From Clostridia bacterium (GTDB lineage Bacteria > Bacillota > Clostridia > Oscillospirales > CAG-272): a stretch of 64,000 bases of DNA. The stretch is from positions 1 to 64,000 of the forward strand of contig JAFYBN010000054.1 in assembly GCA_017540175.1 (NCBI GenBank). The letters run 5' to 3'. Within the stretch, counting starts at the first letter, position 1; every line of letters begins with the position of its first letter. Positions 1-8,368 of this stretch are shown piece by piece. Made by a program: the position numbers and the translations under genes. Below the pieces are notes generated by a model that was not told where the DNA came from, did no database searches, and saw only the letters and a program-made list of their open reading frames with translations.

Positions 1-63
1 TACCTCTTTCTTCTTCTTTGCAATCTGCTTTTCATTCATGTGGTGTTTAACCATCATGTCGGT

Positions 64-290
64 CTGTCGCATTAACTCCCAAACCATGGAGAAATGCGAC
101 AGCCCGCTTGCTTTTCAGATCTGACAGCCGTACTTTTTCTCTTTTATCGAGGAGAAAAAGTACCAAAAAGAGGAACTCTTTCAAAGTCTTGGGTGTTCCG
201 AGGTCTGCGGACCTCGGGTCAGGACTCCGTCCCGACACCCTGCCGCCTTTTGAAAAAGGCGGGCGAAAACTTTTCGCCTATTTGCGACAG
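64..290 (+). repeat. R1 multi-hairpin repeat, copy A
   Basis: First of two copies of a structured intergenic repeat; the other is at 32516-32787, same strand. Successive inverted repeats are visible: arms 64-73 and 93-102 (CTGTCGCATT with its complement), arms 130-141 and 152-163 (GTACTTTTTCTC), arms 198-205 and 210-217 (CCGAGGTC around a TGCG loop), and a hairpin at 243-262 (CCGCCTTTT). The element ends with a tail around CGAAAACTTTT and TATTTGCGACAG. Two arms differ from copy B by paired changes that keep the pairing. No open frame here looks real. The rest of 1-463 (1-63 and 291-463) holds nothing I can identify; no convincing promoter for the gene at 464 was found. Confidence 0.85.
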
Positions 291-463
291 CTCCGCGTCC
301 CCACTCCCGCGCCGCGGCAGCGTCCGGAAACGATTTCTATAACCTCGATGAGGCGTGTGCTATCATATAGGCGTACCGAACGGAAGACACCGCGCGAACC
401 CCGGGCTCCGGTGCTCGGCGGTCTGCCGAAAAACAAAATTCACTCGATTGAGAGGTATTAAAA

Positions 464-1558
464 ATGAAAAAGGCAACTCGTCCGATCTCCCTGCTTCTCT
501 GCGCGCTTCTCGCCTGCTCCGCGATCTTCACCGGCTGCGGCAGAAACACATCCCGCCTGTATGCGGACAGCGACCCGAACGAATTCTTCACCGTCGTCAG
601 CCGGAACGGCGGCCAAAACGGCGGCCAAAACAGCTCGTACGATACCCGCACCCCGGGGGCCGCGTACATCAACGATCAGGTCGGTCTGCGCTTTGATCTG
701 CCCGGAAGCGACTGGGCCCTTTGCCCGGAGGAAGAGCTGACGGAGCTCTGGGACTCGTCGTTATCCGCGTATGACAGCACGCTCGCCGCCACGGCGAATC
801 AGATCACTTCGGTCGATTTGGAGGCGGTCTCGACAAGCGGATCGAGCGTCACGCTCGTCGTCGTGGACGCGGCGATGCTCGAGCGCATGGACCGCACCTG
901 GAACCGCGCCTCCTATTTCGACCAGTTCGCAGACGGCTTTGTGAGCTCTCTTGCGGAAAACGAGCTTCTGACGATCCGGCAGACAGGCAAGTACGAATGG
1001 GAAATGGCGGGGCTGAAATGGATCCGCCAAGACATCCGCTGCGATACTTACGGATACACGGTCATGGACGCGGCCGTCCTGGCTTGCGACACCGGAAACA
1101 CCATCCTTTCGCTCGCGGTCATGCGCACCTCTGACGAAACGCTGACAATGGAGCAGATCCTCGGCTCTTTCAGCTCCGCTGCCGCCGGGTACGCCCCGAG
1201 TTCTTCCTTCTCCTTCGCTCCCGCGGAAGCCGACGTTACCGGCAGATATGTGATCAAAGAGTTCAACGGCCAATCCGTCGAGTATTTCTTCATGACCGAG
1301 ATGGGCGCGGAGGCGGTGGAATTCCTCCGCGAACTCAACGTCAGCTCCTTCGAGGAACTCATCACCTTCGAGTTCAAAGCGAACGGGACTGTGATATTCA
1401 CCGAAGCCGGAGAAGGCACCGAAACCGGCACATGGACACAGCAGGGGAGCCGAGTGATCATCACGATCAGCGACACCTCGAGAGAAGCGGCGCTGAGCGG
1501 CGGCGAACTTACCGTTGTGACGGACGACGGCAACGTCTATGTCTTCCGGAAGAAATAA
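464..1558 (+). CDS. Lipoprotein of unknown function
   Basis: A 364-residue secreted lipoprotein. It starts with a basic n-region, a hydrophobic stretch and a lipobox ending in Cys near residue 25 (FTGC). An AGAGG site lies about 9 bases before the ATG. A short low-complexity stretch with a GGQN repeat follows (residues 44-51). The middle (about 65-240) resembles no family I can name. The C-terminal part (about 255-364) has the pattern of a small beta-barrel lipocalin-like domain: 'GRYVIKEF' opening, 'FKANGTVIF', 'GTWTQQGSRVIITI', then a closing strand. It is monocistronic and converges on the sulfatase operon. The function is unknown. Confidence 0.8.
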   Translation: MKKATRPISLLLCALLACSAIFTGCGRNTSRLYADSDPNEFFTVVSRNGGQNGGQNSSYDTRTPGAAYINDQVGLRFDLPGSDWALCPEEELTELWDSSLSAYDSTLAATANQITSVDLEAVSTSGSSVTLVVVDAAMLERMDRTWNRASYFDQFADGFVSSLAENELLTIRQTGKYEWEMAGLKWIRQDIRCDTYGYTVMDAAVLACDTGNTILSLAVMRTSDETLTMEQILGSFSSAAAGYAPSSSFSFAPAEADVTGRYVIKEFNGQSVEYFFMTEMGAEAVEFLRELNVSSFEELITFEFKANGTVIFTEAGEGTETGTWTQQGSRVIITISDTSREAALSGGELTVVTDDGNVYVFRKK

Positions 1559-1608
1559 TCCCGGCGGCGGAGAGCTTCCCGAAAAACAAAAACGAATCGC
1601 CTGCGGCC

Positions 1609-1647
1609 CCGCCTCCGCGCCCCGCACCCCGGGCAGCGCGGAGGCGG
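1609..1647. other. Perfect 12-bp GC-rich inverted repeat
   Basis: Arms 1609-1620 and 1636-1647 (CCGCCTCCGCGC and its complement) surround a 15-base loop, 50 bases after the stop of the plus-strand lipoprotein gene. No T-run follows on either strand, so it is not a classical intrinsic terminator. It may protect the mRNA end or act as a weak terminator. Confidence 0.5.
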
Positions 1648-1692
1648 GCAATTCGCAGAAAGCGCGGCGGCTGCGGATGGCGCGGGAATACA

Positions 1693-1720
1693 GAAAAAGC
1701 GGCGGGAACGAGCCCGCCGC
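1693..1720 (-). terminator. Intrinsic terminator of the sulfatase operon
   Basis: Read on the minus strand, a perfect 7-bp stem CGGCGGG / CCCGCCG (1719-1713 and 1706-1700) is followed by CTTTTTCT. It lies 57 bases beyond the sulfatase stop codon. Confidence 0.75.
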
Positions 1721-1776
1721 CCGGCGTGTTTGCGGATCATCCGCGGCGCGCCGCGGATCGGTTTCGGCGCCGTTGT

Positions 1777-3153
1777 TCAGCATTCGGATTCGGCGCGCGG
1801 CAGGACGGAAAGCGGGGAGCCTTCCTCCCGCAAAATCGCCGCCTCGAGCCGCTGCCTCAGCGCTTCTCTCACCTCCGCGTACGCCCCGAGCCCCGCCAGA
1901 TTCCGCCTTTGATGCACATCGGCGAGATTGTCGTACACATACGCCTCACGCAGAACCGCGCCGTCCCGCATCGCGCAGTAGGTATGCGTCTTCGTACGGA
2001 CGGCGCGTCCCTCTCCCGCCTCGCTGATCTGCACATAGACCTCGTCCCGGATCGGCTCGTCCGGACGCGTCGCGAGCGTCTGCAGGGGATGTCCGGGGAA
2101 CGCGGCGGGGATCGGGACCCCGGCTGCCTCAAGGATCGTGGGCGGCAGATCGACGAGGGAGGTCAGCTGATCCACGGCCGCGCCTCCCTGAAATCCCGGG
2201 CCGCGGATCACGAGCGGGACGTGCAGGCTCGCGTCGTGCGCGGAGCGCTTGTATTCGGAATTGCGCGTCCGGAAGTGGCACCCGTGGTCGGAGGTATAAA
2301 CGACGAGGGTGTTTTCATAGAGGCCCTCCTCCTTCAATGCGCTTGCGATCCGTCCGACGTTTTCGTCCAGACTGCGGCAGCACGCGAGGTAGTCGGGCAG
2401 TTCCTCGCGCCAGTCCCCGCCCGTGCCGACGAGGTCGCCGGGGATTTCATAGTCCTCGTATCTCTCCCGCCATCCGGCCGGGGCTTCGCAATGCCCGCGG
2501 TCGTTCTGGTAATGCGGCTCGAGCCACGAGACGAAGAGGCAGAAGGGCTTTCGCTCTTCCCGGGAGGAGGACTTCTCCGCATCCCGAGCCCGCCGGATGA
2601 AGTCGATCGCGCGGTCTGCGAGAAAATCCGCGCGGTACCCGTCGAAATCGACGCGCCGCCCTTCCCCGTCGAACACATACCCGCCGTACCCGTGCGAGGT
2701 GAATTCGAGCACGTCCGCCGCCATCCAATAGTCCCGCCAACCGCCCCGCCTCTGTGGCGGGACGGGTTTTGTTTTGTAATCCGCCGCATCGGGCGGCGGC
2801 GGGGACTCGAACGAACGGTTCGACGCGAGGTGCCATTTTCCGACGTAGGCGGTCTCATAGCCCGCCCCGTGCAGATGATCGGCGATCGTCGGCAGCCCCG
2901 GCGGCAGGGCGCGGTCGTTCACGCCGCAGCCGATGCCCTCCGGATAAAGCCCCGTCATGAGGCAGGCGCGCGCGGGTCCGCACACGGGCTGGCAGGTCAT
3001 GGCGAGATCGAAGCGCACCCCCTCCTCCGCCAGGCGGTCGATGTTCGGCGTGAGCCCGAAGGGGGCTCCGGGAGAGACGCCGTAACAGCTCACGGTGTCC
3101 CAGCGCTGCTGATCGGAAAACAGAAAGACGATGTTCGGCCGCTTGTTCGGCAT
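1777..3153 (-). CDS. Type I (formylglycine) sulfatase
   Basis: A 458-residue arylsulfatase/alkaline-phosphatase-fold sulfatase that would hydrolyse sulfate esters, probably on glycans. The N-terminus has the family start 'PNIVFLFSDQQRWD', with a metal-ligand Asp near residue 14. The maturation motif C-x-P-x-R is C58-G-P-A-R62, followed by 'ACLMTG'; Cys58 should become formylglycine through an anaerobic maturase (anSME), and no maturase gene lies in this window. Further family landmarks are 'GKWHL' and 'YTSDHGCHF'. There is no signal peptide, so it is probably cytoplasmic. An AAGGAGG site lies 6 bases before the ATG. It is the last gene of a three-gene operon, 49 bases after the phosphoesterase. 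The substrate is unknown. Confidence 0.92.
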   Translation of the reverse strand: MPNKRPNIVFLFSDQQRWDTVSCYGVSPGAPFGLTPNIDRLAEEGVRFDLAMTCQPVCGPARACLMTGLYPEGIGCGVNDRALPPGLPTIADHLHGAGYETAYVGKWHLASNRSFESPPPPDAADYKTKPVPPQRRGGWRDYWMAADVLEFTSHGYGGYVFDGEGRRVDFDGYRADFLADRAIDFIRRARDAEKSSSREERKPFCLFVSWLEPHYQNDRGHCEAPAGWRERYEDYEIPGDLVGTGGDWREELPDYLACCRSLDENVGRIASALKEEGLYENTLVVYTSDHGCHFRTRNSEYKRSAHDASLHVPLVIRGPGFQGGAAVDQLTSLVDLPPTILEAAGVPIPAAFPGHPLQTLATRPDEPIRDEVYVQISEAGEGRAVRTKTHTYCAMRDGAVLREAYVYDNLADVHQRRNLAGLGAYAEVREALRQRLEAAILREEGSPLSVLPRAESEC

Positions 3154-3202
3154 TCTTTACCTCCTTGCCCCGCGGCATAGGTCCGGTGAAGTCCTTCCCC
3201 GC

Positions 3203-4318
3203 TCACGGCGTCGTGCCGTGAACCTCGATGATCACATACTCCGATTTCGTGCCCGTCTTGAAATCGATCTCCCAGCAGGAGATCCCCGACGTGACGATGA
3301 AATCCGTTCCTCCCCGCCGCTCATATCCGTAGGTGCGGTCGTTGATGCCGAAGCCCTCTCCCACGTACTCGAGCGGCCAGAGCTGTCCGCCGTGCGTGTG
3401 TCCCGACAGGACGAGGTCGGCAGCGGTTTCGGATTCCTTCTCGTAATCGGTCGGCTGGTGATCGAGCACGACGATATACTTGTCGGGATCGACGCCCTCG
3501 AGCAACTCGGAGAGCTCCTTCCTGTGCCGCGACGACGCGTCCTTCCTGCCGACGACGCAGAGATCTCCGAGCTCGACCGCTTCGTCCTCGAGCACATGTA
3601 CCCCGCTGTCCGCGAGCATCCGTTCGAGATCCCGCGCGTCAAAATCCCTGCTTCTTCCGTAACCCCTGTCGTGGTTGCCGTACACGTACCACACGCCGAG
3701 GGGCGCGTCCACGCCGGCGAGCGCTTCGCACGCCCGCTCCACATCCGCGCGCCGGGAGGAATCGTCGACGAAGTCCCCCGCGATGAAGAGAACGTCGGGC
3801 CGTTCGCTTTTGATCGTCTCGAGATGCTCCGCGAAGCCTTCGCCGTCAAACGTCGCGCCGATGTGGGAATCCGCGATCAGCGCGATTCGCACCGTGCCGT
3901 TCTCCCTGAGCCCGAGCCCGAGGGTCTTTTCGGTCGTCAGCGCGTATTCCGTCCGAAAGACGTGGTGGCAGAGAACAAATCCGACCGAGAGGACGATCAC
4001 CGTCGCGCCGAGAGCGAGCCAGCCCTGCCAGTTGATCCGGAATTTCTTTTTCCGGATCGCCGCGGCGATCCGGAACCCGAGTCCGAAGAGCAGGAAGAAA
4101 ACGACCGCGTGGATGAAGACCACAAAGGTGTTGACGAGCCCCATGAAAAGCGTGGATACGCCGAAGCAGAGCGCGACGGCGCCGAGCGACAGCAGCGCCC
4201 GCGCCCATTTTTTCTTTGCCTTCCGGATCAGCCCGAACCGGCTGACCGCGAACGTGAGATAAACGAGCCCGCCGAGCAGAAGCCCGACCGCGGCGTATAT
4301 GACCAGATACCAGCGCAT
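3203..4318 (-). CDS. Membrane-anchored metallophosphoesterase
   Basis: A calcineurin-like phosphoesterase of 371 residues. The first 115 or so residues hold several hydrophobic helices. The catalytic domain then shows the ordered metal-binding motifs 'IADSHIG' (D-x-H), 'GDFVDD' (G-D), 'YGNHD' (G-N-H-D) and 'GHTHGGQLWP' (G-H-x-H). This order is typical of the YkuE/YaeI-like group, some of which act on lipid phosphates; the substrate here is unknown. An upstream GTG at 4330 overlaps the GH43 stop, but GGAGG is spaced properly only for the ATG at 4318, so that start is chosen. The near overlap implies translational coupling to the GH43 gene. Confidence 0.9.
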   Translation of the reverse strand: MRWYLVIYAAVGLLLGGLVYLTFAVSRFGLIRKAKKKWARALLSLGAVALCFGVSTLFMGLVNTFVVFIHAVVFFLLFGLGFRIAAAIRKKKFRINWQGWLALGATVIVLSVGFVLCHHVFRTEYALTTEKTLGLGLRENGTVRIALIADSHIGATFDGEGFAEHLETIKSERPDVLFIAGDFVDDSSRRADVERACEALAGVDAPLGVWYVYGNHDRGYGRSRDFDARDLERMLADSGVHVLEDEAVELGDLCVVGRKDASSRHRKELSELLEGVDPDKYIVVLDHQPTDYEKESETAADLVLSGHTHGGQLWPLEYVGEGFGINDRTYGYERRGGTDFIVTSGISCWEIDFKTGTKSEYVIIEVHGTTP

Positions 4319-4326
4319 AATACCCC

Positions 4327-5220
4327 TCACCTCCAGTCAACGTCGAACTCAGCGTTTCGATCGCAGACGAGCTCCCCGTTTTCGGTTTTGAGCTCAGCCA
4401 TCTGGATCACGCTTTTCTGCGGGAAACCCGGGTCGGGGTGCGTGAAATACACGACGAAGGCCCGCCCGCCGCAGACAAACACGTCCGCGTGCGCGCCCCT
4501 GCCCCCGTCGTCCCGCCGGGTCCCGCTTTCGCGCAGGATGTTCTCCGGCTGGCGGACGAAGTGTTCGCAGTCGTCCGAGCGGTACACCGCAAGCCCGTCC
4601 CACACGTCGGCGACCATCCAGTACGCGCCGTCGAAGAAAAAGACGTTCGGTCCCTCCTGCGGCTGATCGCCCGCGGCGATCCCCTCGTATTCCCATTCAT
4701 AGAGATCGCGGCTGGCTGCCGAGCAGGTCGCCGAGTTCTGCCGCTCGTCCTTGTACCACATCCGCCAGCCGCCGCCGGGCAGCTCGATGAGGCAGGGATC
4801 GATGATCCGGGAGGAGCCGAACGAGAGCGGTCCCACCCGCTTCCAGTAAAACAGGTCTTCCGAGACGTAGTGCTCGATGCGGGCATCGCCGCCCCAGTAG
4901 ACGTACACGCCCTGAATGTAGGAAACGAACATGTGGTAGAGCTTTTCATCCCGGCTGTACACGACCTCCGGCGCCCAGAAGGTGTTTTGCCCGAATTCGA
5001 AATCGAGATCGAGCGCGCCGCGGTAGTGCCAGTCCCTTCCGTTCGGGGATTCGGCGACGCCGATCGGCGAGCCGTAGCAGTGGGACACTCCCTCCACGAA
5101 CTGATTCGCCCGCCGCTGGGTATAGAACATGTAAAAGAGGCCGTCCGATTCCTTCCGGATGACCGTGGGGTCCGCGGGACCGTCGAATATGGGATCCCTG
5201 TAAAGAGGCGCGGGGATCAT
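4327..5220 (-). CDS. GH43-like glycoside hydrolase
   Basis: A 297-residue protein with the layout of a five-bladed beta-propeller glycosidase of the GH43/GH117 type. Visible landmarks are an N-terminal 'ADPTV' with Asp17 as candidate catalytic base, 'FWAPEVVY', 'IIDPCLI' as candidate pKa-modulating Asp, and 'EGPNVFF' near residue 188 as candidate acid Glu. There is no signal peptide, so it probably acts on imported oligosaccharides. A GGAGG site lies 5 bases before the ATG. It is first in an operon with the phosphoesterase and sulfatase and has a consensus promoter at 5258-5287. The sulfatase in the same operon suggests a sulfated glycan substrate, which is inference. The exact family could be a neighbouring beta-propeller family. 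Confidence 0.8.
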   Translation of the reverse strand: MIPAPLYRDPIFDGPADPTVIRKESDGLFYMFYTQRRANQFVEGVSHCYGSPIGVAESPNGRDWHYRGALDLDFEFGQNTFWAPEVVYSRDEKLYHMFVSYIQGVYVYWGGDARIEHYVSEDLFYWKRVGPLSFGSSRIIDPCLIELPGGGWRMWYKDERQNSATCSAASRDLYEWEYEGIAAGDQPQEGPNVFFFDGAYWMVADVWDGLAVYRSDDCEHFVRQPENILRESGTRRDDGGRGAHADVFVCGGRAFVVYFTHPDPGFPQKSVIQMAELKTENGELVCDRNAEFDVDWR

Positions 5221-5257
5221 GGGAACCTCCGATGTATATATATGCAGTCCTATTGAT

Positions 5258-5287
5258 ATTATAGCACATCCTCTCCGGCGGTGTCAA
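5258..5287 (-). promoter_or_regulatory. Sigma-A promoter of the GH43 operon
   Basis: On the minus strand TTGACA (5287-5282), an 18-base spacer and TATAAT (5263-5258), both hexamers perfect, 38 bases before the GH43 ATG. It sits back to back with the plus-strand promoter at 5317-5346. Confidence 0.85.
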
Positions 5288-5316
5288 GCCGCGGCAGAAA
5301 TCCCGCGCGCCGCCTC

Positions 5317-5346
5317 TTGACTTTCCGCACGCTTCGGGAGTATAAT
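5317..5346 (+). promoter_or_regulatory. Sigma-A promoter of the nucleotidyltransferase
   Basis: TTGACT (5317-5322), an 18-base spacer and TATAAT (5341-5346), about 40 bases before the ATG at 5387. A GGAGGG ribosome site follows. Confidence 0.8.
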
Positions 5347-5386
5347 ACCGGGGAAACGGGAACAACGGGGAATACGGAGGGAAAAC

Positions 5387-6064
5387 ATGATCGATCTTGA
5401 CGCATATCTCGAGAGCCTGATCGCCGAATGCAGAGCGGCCTTCGGCGGGCGGCTCCTCTATGTCGGGCTTCAGGGCAGTTATCTGCGCGGCGAGGCAACG
5501 GAGGATAGCGACGTCGACATCATGCTGCTGATCGACCGTCTGACGGCACAAGACCTGGATGAATACCGGACGATCCTCGATAGGATCGGAAACGCGGAGA
5601 AATCCTGCGGCTTTCTGTGCGGCAGGGACGAGATGGCGCGGTGGAACCCGCTGGAAATCCGCCATCTGCGGCATACGACGAAGGACTTCTTCGGCGCGCT
5701 GGAGAATTACCTCCCGGACGCGTCCCGGGCGGACGAGATCAATTTCGTGAAGCTCTCCCTCGGCAATCTGTATCACGAGCTTTGCCACCGCTATGTGCAC
5801 GCGGACCGGGAGACGAACCGGAGGAAGCTATGCCGCACCCTGAAGGGGCTGTTCTTCCTGATGCAGGATCTGTGTTGCCTCGAAACCGGGACCTTCGCCG
5901 CGACGAAGCGGGAACTCAGTGAGCTGGTTTCGGAGGAAGACCGCGCCGTGCTCAGGCTGACGGAGACGCCGGACCCGCTCACCCCCGCCGATTTCGACCG
6001 CGCCTTCCGACAGGTGTTCGACTGGTGCCAAAACGCCTTTGTCCGCGCGAGCCATCTCGGTTGA
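5387..6064 (+). CDS. Pol-beta-type nucleotidyltransferase domain protein
   Basis: A 225-residue cytoplasmic protein. The N-terminal 100 residues carry the minimal nucleotidyltransferase signature: G30-S31 followed by D42-x-D44 (the GS...DxD motif), with hydrophobic strands around it. The C-terminal half (about 110-225) is mostly helical, as in small-molecule or protein nucleotidyltransferases that have a helical substrate-binding domain. Whether it modifies an antibiotic, a protein or a nucleotide cannot be told. It is monocistronic with its own promoter, and an R2 repeat lies 9 bases after its stop. Confidence 0.8.
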   Translation: MIDLDAYLESLIAECRAAFGGRLLYVGLQGSYLRGEATEDSDVDIMLLIDRLTAQDLDEYRTILDRIGNAEKSCGFLCGRDEMARWNPLEIRHLRHTTKDFFGALENYLPDASRADEINFVKLSLGNLYHELCHRYVHADRETNRRKLCRTLKGLFFLMQDLCCLETGTFAATKRELSELVSEEDRAVLRLTETPDPLTPADFDRAFRQVFDWCQNAFVRASHLG

Positions 6065-6073
6065 TTTATTATG

Positions 6074-6127
6074 AAGGGGGAAACGCGGCTTCTTTGAAAA
6101 GAAGCCTGGCAAGAAACTTTCATACGA
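6074..6127 (+). repeat. R2 hairpin repeat, copy a
   Basis: A 54-bp element nearly identical to 14567-14618. It contains an 8-bp stem GGCTTCTT / AAGAAGCC (6087-6094 and 6099-6106) with a TGAA loop, then CTGGCAAGAAACTTT and ATACGA. Both copies lie just downstream of a plus-strand gene. The hairpin plus AACTTTTAT-like tail resembles the last module of R1. It may serve as a terminator or 3'-end stabiliser. Confidence 0.75.
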
Positions 6128-6197
6128 CTGGTGCAGCTTACCGTTCAAAGTGCAGTTCGGGGTAATGTGCGGCGCACCGACGGGCAGAACATACACA

Positions 6198-6240
6198 GGG
6201 CCGCCGCATTCTCCGTTTTCGGGAGCAAATGCGGCAGCCC
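6198..6240. terminator. Possible terminator hairpin between convergent genes
   Basis: A long imperfect hairpin with outer arms GGGCCGCCGCATT and AATGCGGCAGCCC and an inner CTCC/GGAG stem. It lies between the nucleotidyltransferase and the anti-sigma gene. The outer stem resembles the first hairpin of R1. No clean T-run follows, so termination is uncertain. The rest of 6128-6322 shows nothing else. Confidence 0.4.
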
Positions 6241-6322
6241 TTTCACTTATAATTTTTGCCCCTCTCCGAGGGAGGAGATCCGGTCGCCCGGGGTTTTGCG
6301 GCTCCGGTCGTGGCTGTGGTCG

Positions 6323-7018
6323 TCACGATCCGGCCCCCTTCAGGGTTTGCGTGATGATTTCGGCGATGATCTCTTCCGGCTCGCCGTCTTTCAGCTCGAG
6401 GCAGTAGGCGTATTCACCCCGGTTCCAGACCGCGGTGGAATACCGCCCGTCCGCGCCGCCGAGGACAACGCTGATCCCGTCGATTTCCGTCTCCCGCATT
6501 TCGGGGAAAACGGCGTTTGAGAGCGCGCGTCCGGCGGGAGCCTTGCGCAGGACCGCGCTCTTGCCCTCCCCTGCCGCACTGATCCGCGCCGTTGTGCCGG
6601 AGGCTTCGTAAACGACGCCGTCCGCTTCAAACGGAAGGGCGCGAAGCTCTTCGACGGGGAATCCGACCGCCTTTTCGAGATCGGTCAGTGAGCTGTATTT
6701 TTCGAAACCGGCCGGATCCCCGACGGCGGTCTGGGAGCCGGGCCCGTCGGTCGGCACGGGCGGGTCCGTGATCGTGGTGCCGCCGAAAATCCTCCAGATC
6801 AGCGTGCCGGCAAGCACGACCGCGAGCATGGCCGCGATCGGAAGAACGCGTTTCCAAAGCGGGCGGGTCGGTTTCCCGCGTTCAAGCGGAAGCTCCCCGT
6901 CCGGCGCGCGCTCCCCCGGCGCTTCCGGGGAGACGGAGGAGAGCTTTTCGAGCAGACGTTCTTTCATGGCGGGCGTCATTTCGATCCGATCCATGATCTC
7001 ATCATACCGTCGTTTCAA
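6323..7018 (-). CDS. Probable anti-sigma factor, single-pass membrane protein
   Basis: A 231-residue protein whose start overlaps the last 17 bases of the ECF sigma gene, the usual arrangement for a cognate anti-sigma factor. Residues 1-52 are cytoplasmic and charged; one membrane helix spans about 53-76; the remaining 155 residues are extracellular and rich in beta-like segments. No zinc-binding anti-sigma (ZAS) His-Cys motif is visible, so the binding mode would be of another class. The role is inferred from position and topology, not from a recognised domain. Confidence 0.7.
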   Translation of the reverse strand: MKRRYDEIMDRIEMTPAMKERLLEKLSSVSPEAPGERAPDGELPLERGKPTRPLWKRVLPIAAMLAVVLAGTLIWRIFGGTTITDPPVPTDGPGSQTAVGDPAGFEKYSSLTDLEKAVGFPVEELRALPFEADGVVYEASGTTARISAAGEGKSAVLRKAPAGRALSNAVFPEMRETEIDGISVVLGGADGRYSTAVWNRGEYAYCLELKDGEPEEIIAEIITQTLKGAGS

Positions 7019-7652
7019 AGTCGTACTCCTCCTTCAGGATGGATTTGAGCCGAGCCCTGCCTCGCGCCAGACAGGAACGCACGGTAGATTCGTTCTTCTG
7101 CAGAATTTCGGCGATCTGGGCGGTACTGTACCCCTCGTAATAATACATGTGTATCACTTCTCTGTACTGGACCGGAAGAGACTTCACGGCTTCCCACACG
7201 AAGGACAGATCCTCGCGTTCCTCCGCGATCAGCTCGTCGTTGAGCTCGTCGGTCACCCGGTATTGATTGTACCGGATCCTGTTTTTGCTCAGATTGCCCG
7301 CCACGCGCATCAGCCACGCGATTTCGTGGGTTTCATCGGCAAAGGACGGATTGGTTTTCAGAAGCTGAACGAACGTATCCTGCAAAACCTCCTCGGCATC
7401 CGCCATATTGTGAAGATAGGAATACGCGAGGCGCAGGATTTTCGTGCCGCATCGATTCAGAAGCCGCTCCGCTCTTTCGTTTCTCTCCCTCAGCTCACAG
7501 TCATCCGTTTCCAGCCGCACAAGCCCCGCGGCGGCAAGCAGAACGGCAAAAAAGCCGCGGGAACCGGAGCTGAGACGGGACTCAAATCTCTTCTCCCCGC
7601 CGCGCAAAAAGGGGAAAGCAAACCAAGCGGGCGGTCTTTTCAGGTTTTCCAT
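7002..7652 (-). CDS. ECF-type RNA polymerase sigma factor
   Basis: The open frame is 216 residues. Region 2 is clear at about residues 66-135 ('RLAYSYLHNMADAEEVLQDTF'-like helix with the DAEEVLQDTF motif). Region 4 is at about 150-210 with 'SLPVQYREVIHMYYYEG' and the helix-turn-helix 'STAQIAEILQKNESTVRS'. The start is uncertain: the ATG at 7652 is preceded by AAGGAG at a long spacing, but the 60 or so residues before region 2 are not typical of the family. A later GTG near 7535 lacks a ribosome site. It probably responds to an envelope signal through the overlapping membrane protein gene. Confidence 0.88.
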   Translation of the reverse strand: MENLKRPPAWFAFPFLRGGEKRFESRLSSGSRGFFAVLLAAAGLVRLETDDCELRERNERAERLLNRCGTKILRLAYSYLHNMADAEEVLQDTFVQLLKTNPSFADETHEIAWLMRVAGNLSKNRIRYNQYRVTDELNDELIAEEREDLSFVWEAVKSLPVQYREVIHMYYYEGYSTAQIAEILQKNESTVRSCLARGRARLKSILKEEYDFETTV

Positions 7653-7801
7653 TTTCGTCTTTCCGCACTCTCTCCTTCCCGGAGCGTCTCTCTGCGGAAT
7701 TCCTTTCGTAACAGATAACAGATGGGAAACGTGAAACGTTGCATCACATGGATGATAATTCGGCGCAGTTTCCTCTCTCCTGCGGAGAAAAACCGTAAAT
7801 T

Positions 7802-7830
7802 ATTTTACCACATCCCTGAAAGAAAATCAA
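7802..7830 (-). promoter_or_regulatory. Candidate sigma-A promoter of the sigma/anti-sigma operon
   Basis: Minus strand TTGATT (7830-7825), a 17-base spacer and TAAAAT (7807-7802), about 150 bases before the sigma ATG. A GAGGAAACT segment inside the leader (near 7775) is a weak resemblance to an ECF -35 element, so autoregulation is possible but unproven. Apart from this and the plus-strand promoter at 7961, the 371-base gap 7653-8023 shows nothing. Confidence 0.55.
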
Positions 7831-7960
7831 TACATTCCGTCAAAACAAGGTCCGGGAATGCGCAAGACCGGGGCAAAAAGAAGCTCCGGGCCACGTTCTG
7901 CGCTCCTCCGTGACCGCCGCGGCGTTTCGCGGGCGTTTTCGGTTTTTCGCCCCGACGCTC

Positions 7961-7989
7961 TTGACACGTTTCGTTGAATCTGGTATAAT
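7961..7989 (+). promoter_or_regulatory. Consensus sigma-A promoter of the HPt/pilus operon
   Basis: TTGACA (7961-7966), exactly 17 bases, TATAAT (7984-7989): a full consensus match. The TATAAT includes an in-frame ATG (7988) which therefore cannot be the translation start of the HPt gene. No other strong promoter was seen before the terminator at 14512, which supports one long operon. Confidence 0.9.
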
Positions 7990-8023
7990 GAAGAAAAAAT
8001 CTGAAACGAACGGAGCGATCGCG

Positions 8024-8368
8024 ATGCTGACACTGAATGCGCTCAGGGAATACGGCGCAGATGTAAAAGAAGGACTCGGCCGCTGCATGAACAACGAGGC
8101 TTTTTTCCTGCGCATGGTGGGAATGGCAGTCCGGGACGACAAAATCGAAGCGCTCGACGCGGCTCTGAAGCAGGGAGATCTCAAGGGGGCCTTCGAGCTT
8201 GCGCACGCCCTGAAAGGGATGTACGCCAATCTCTCGCTGACCCCGCTGTCGGCTCCCCTGTCCGAGATCACGGAAATTCTTCGGGCCGGGTCGGACGAGG
8301 GCGTCTCTGCTCTGATGAACGAGATCATTCTTCAGAAGCAAAAGCTGAACAGCATCGCCGCGGATTGA
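8024..8368 (+). CDS. Stand-alone HPt (histidine phosphotransfer) protein
   Basis: A small cytoplasmic protein of 114 residues with the HPt signature 'AHALKGMYANL', in which His61 is the expected phospho-acceptor. It would shuttle phosphate between receiver domains of hybrid kinases and a final response regulator. The start is set at the ATG at 8024, because GGAG lies 8 bases upstream and earlier in-frame ATGs fall inside or before the promoter. It is the first gene of the pilus-like operon; 171 bases separate it from the next gene. The five hybrid kinases at 16549-32187 carry receiver domains but no HPt, so they are natural candidate partners (inference). Confidence 0.85.
   Translation: MLTLNALREYGADVKEGLGRCMNNEAFFLRMVGMAVRDDKIEALDAALKQGDLKGAFELAHALKGMYANLSLTPLSAPLSEITEILRAGSDEGVSALMNEIILQKQKLNSIAAD

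Noticed and set aside
1-63. End of a protein gene entering the window
   Set aside because: Short frames exist on both strands, but none shows a domain or codon pattern; the stretch is left unassigned.
7910-8023. Upstream extension of the HPt protein by 38 codons
   Set aside because: The extension overlaps a perfect sigma-A promoter; the ATG at 8024 has a well-spaced ribosome site.
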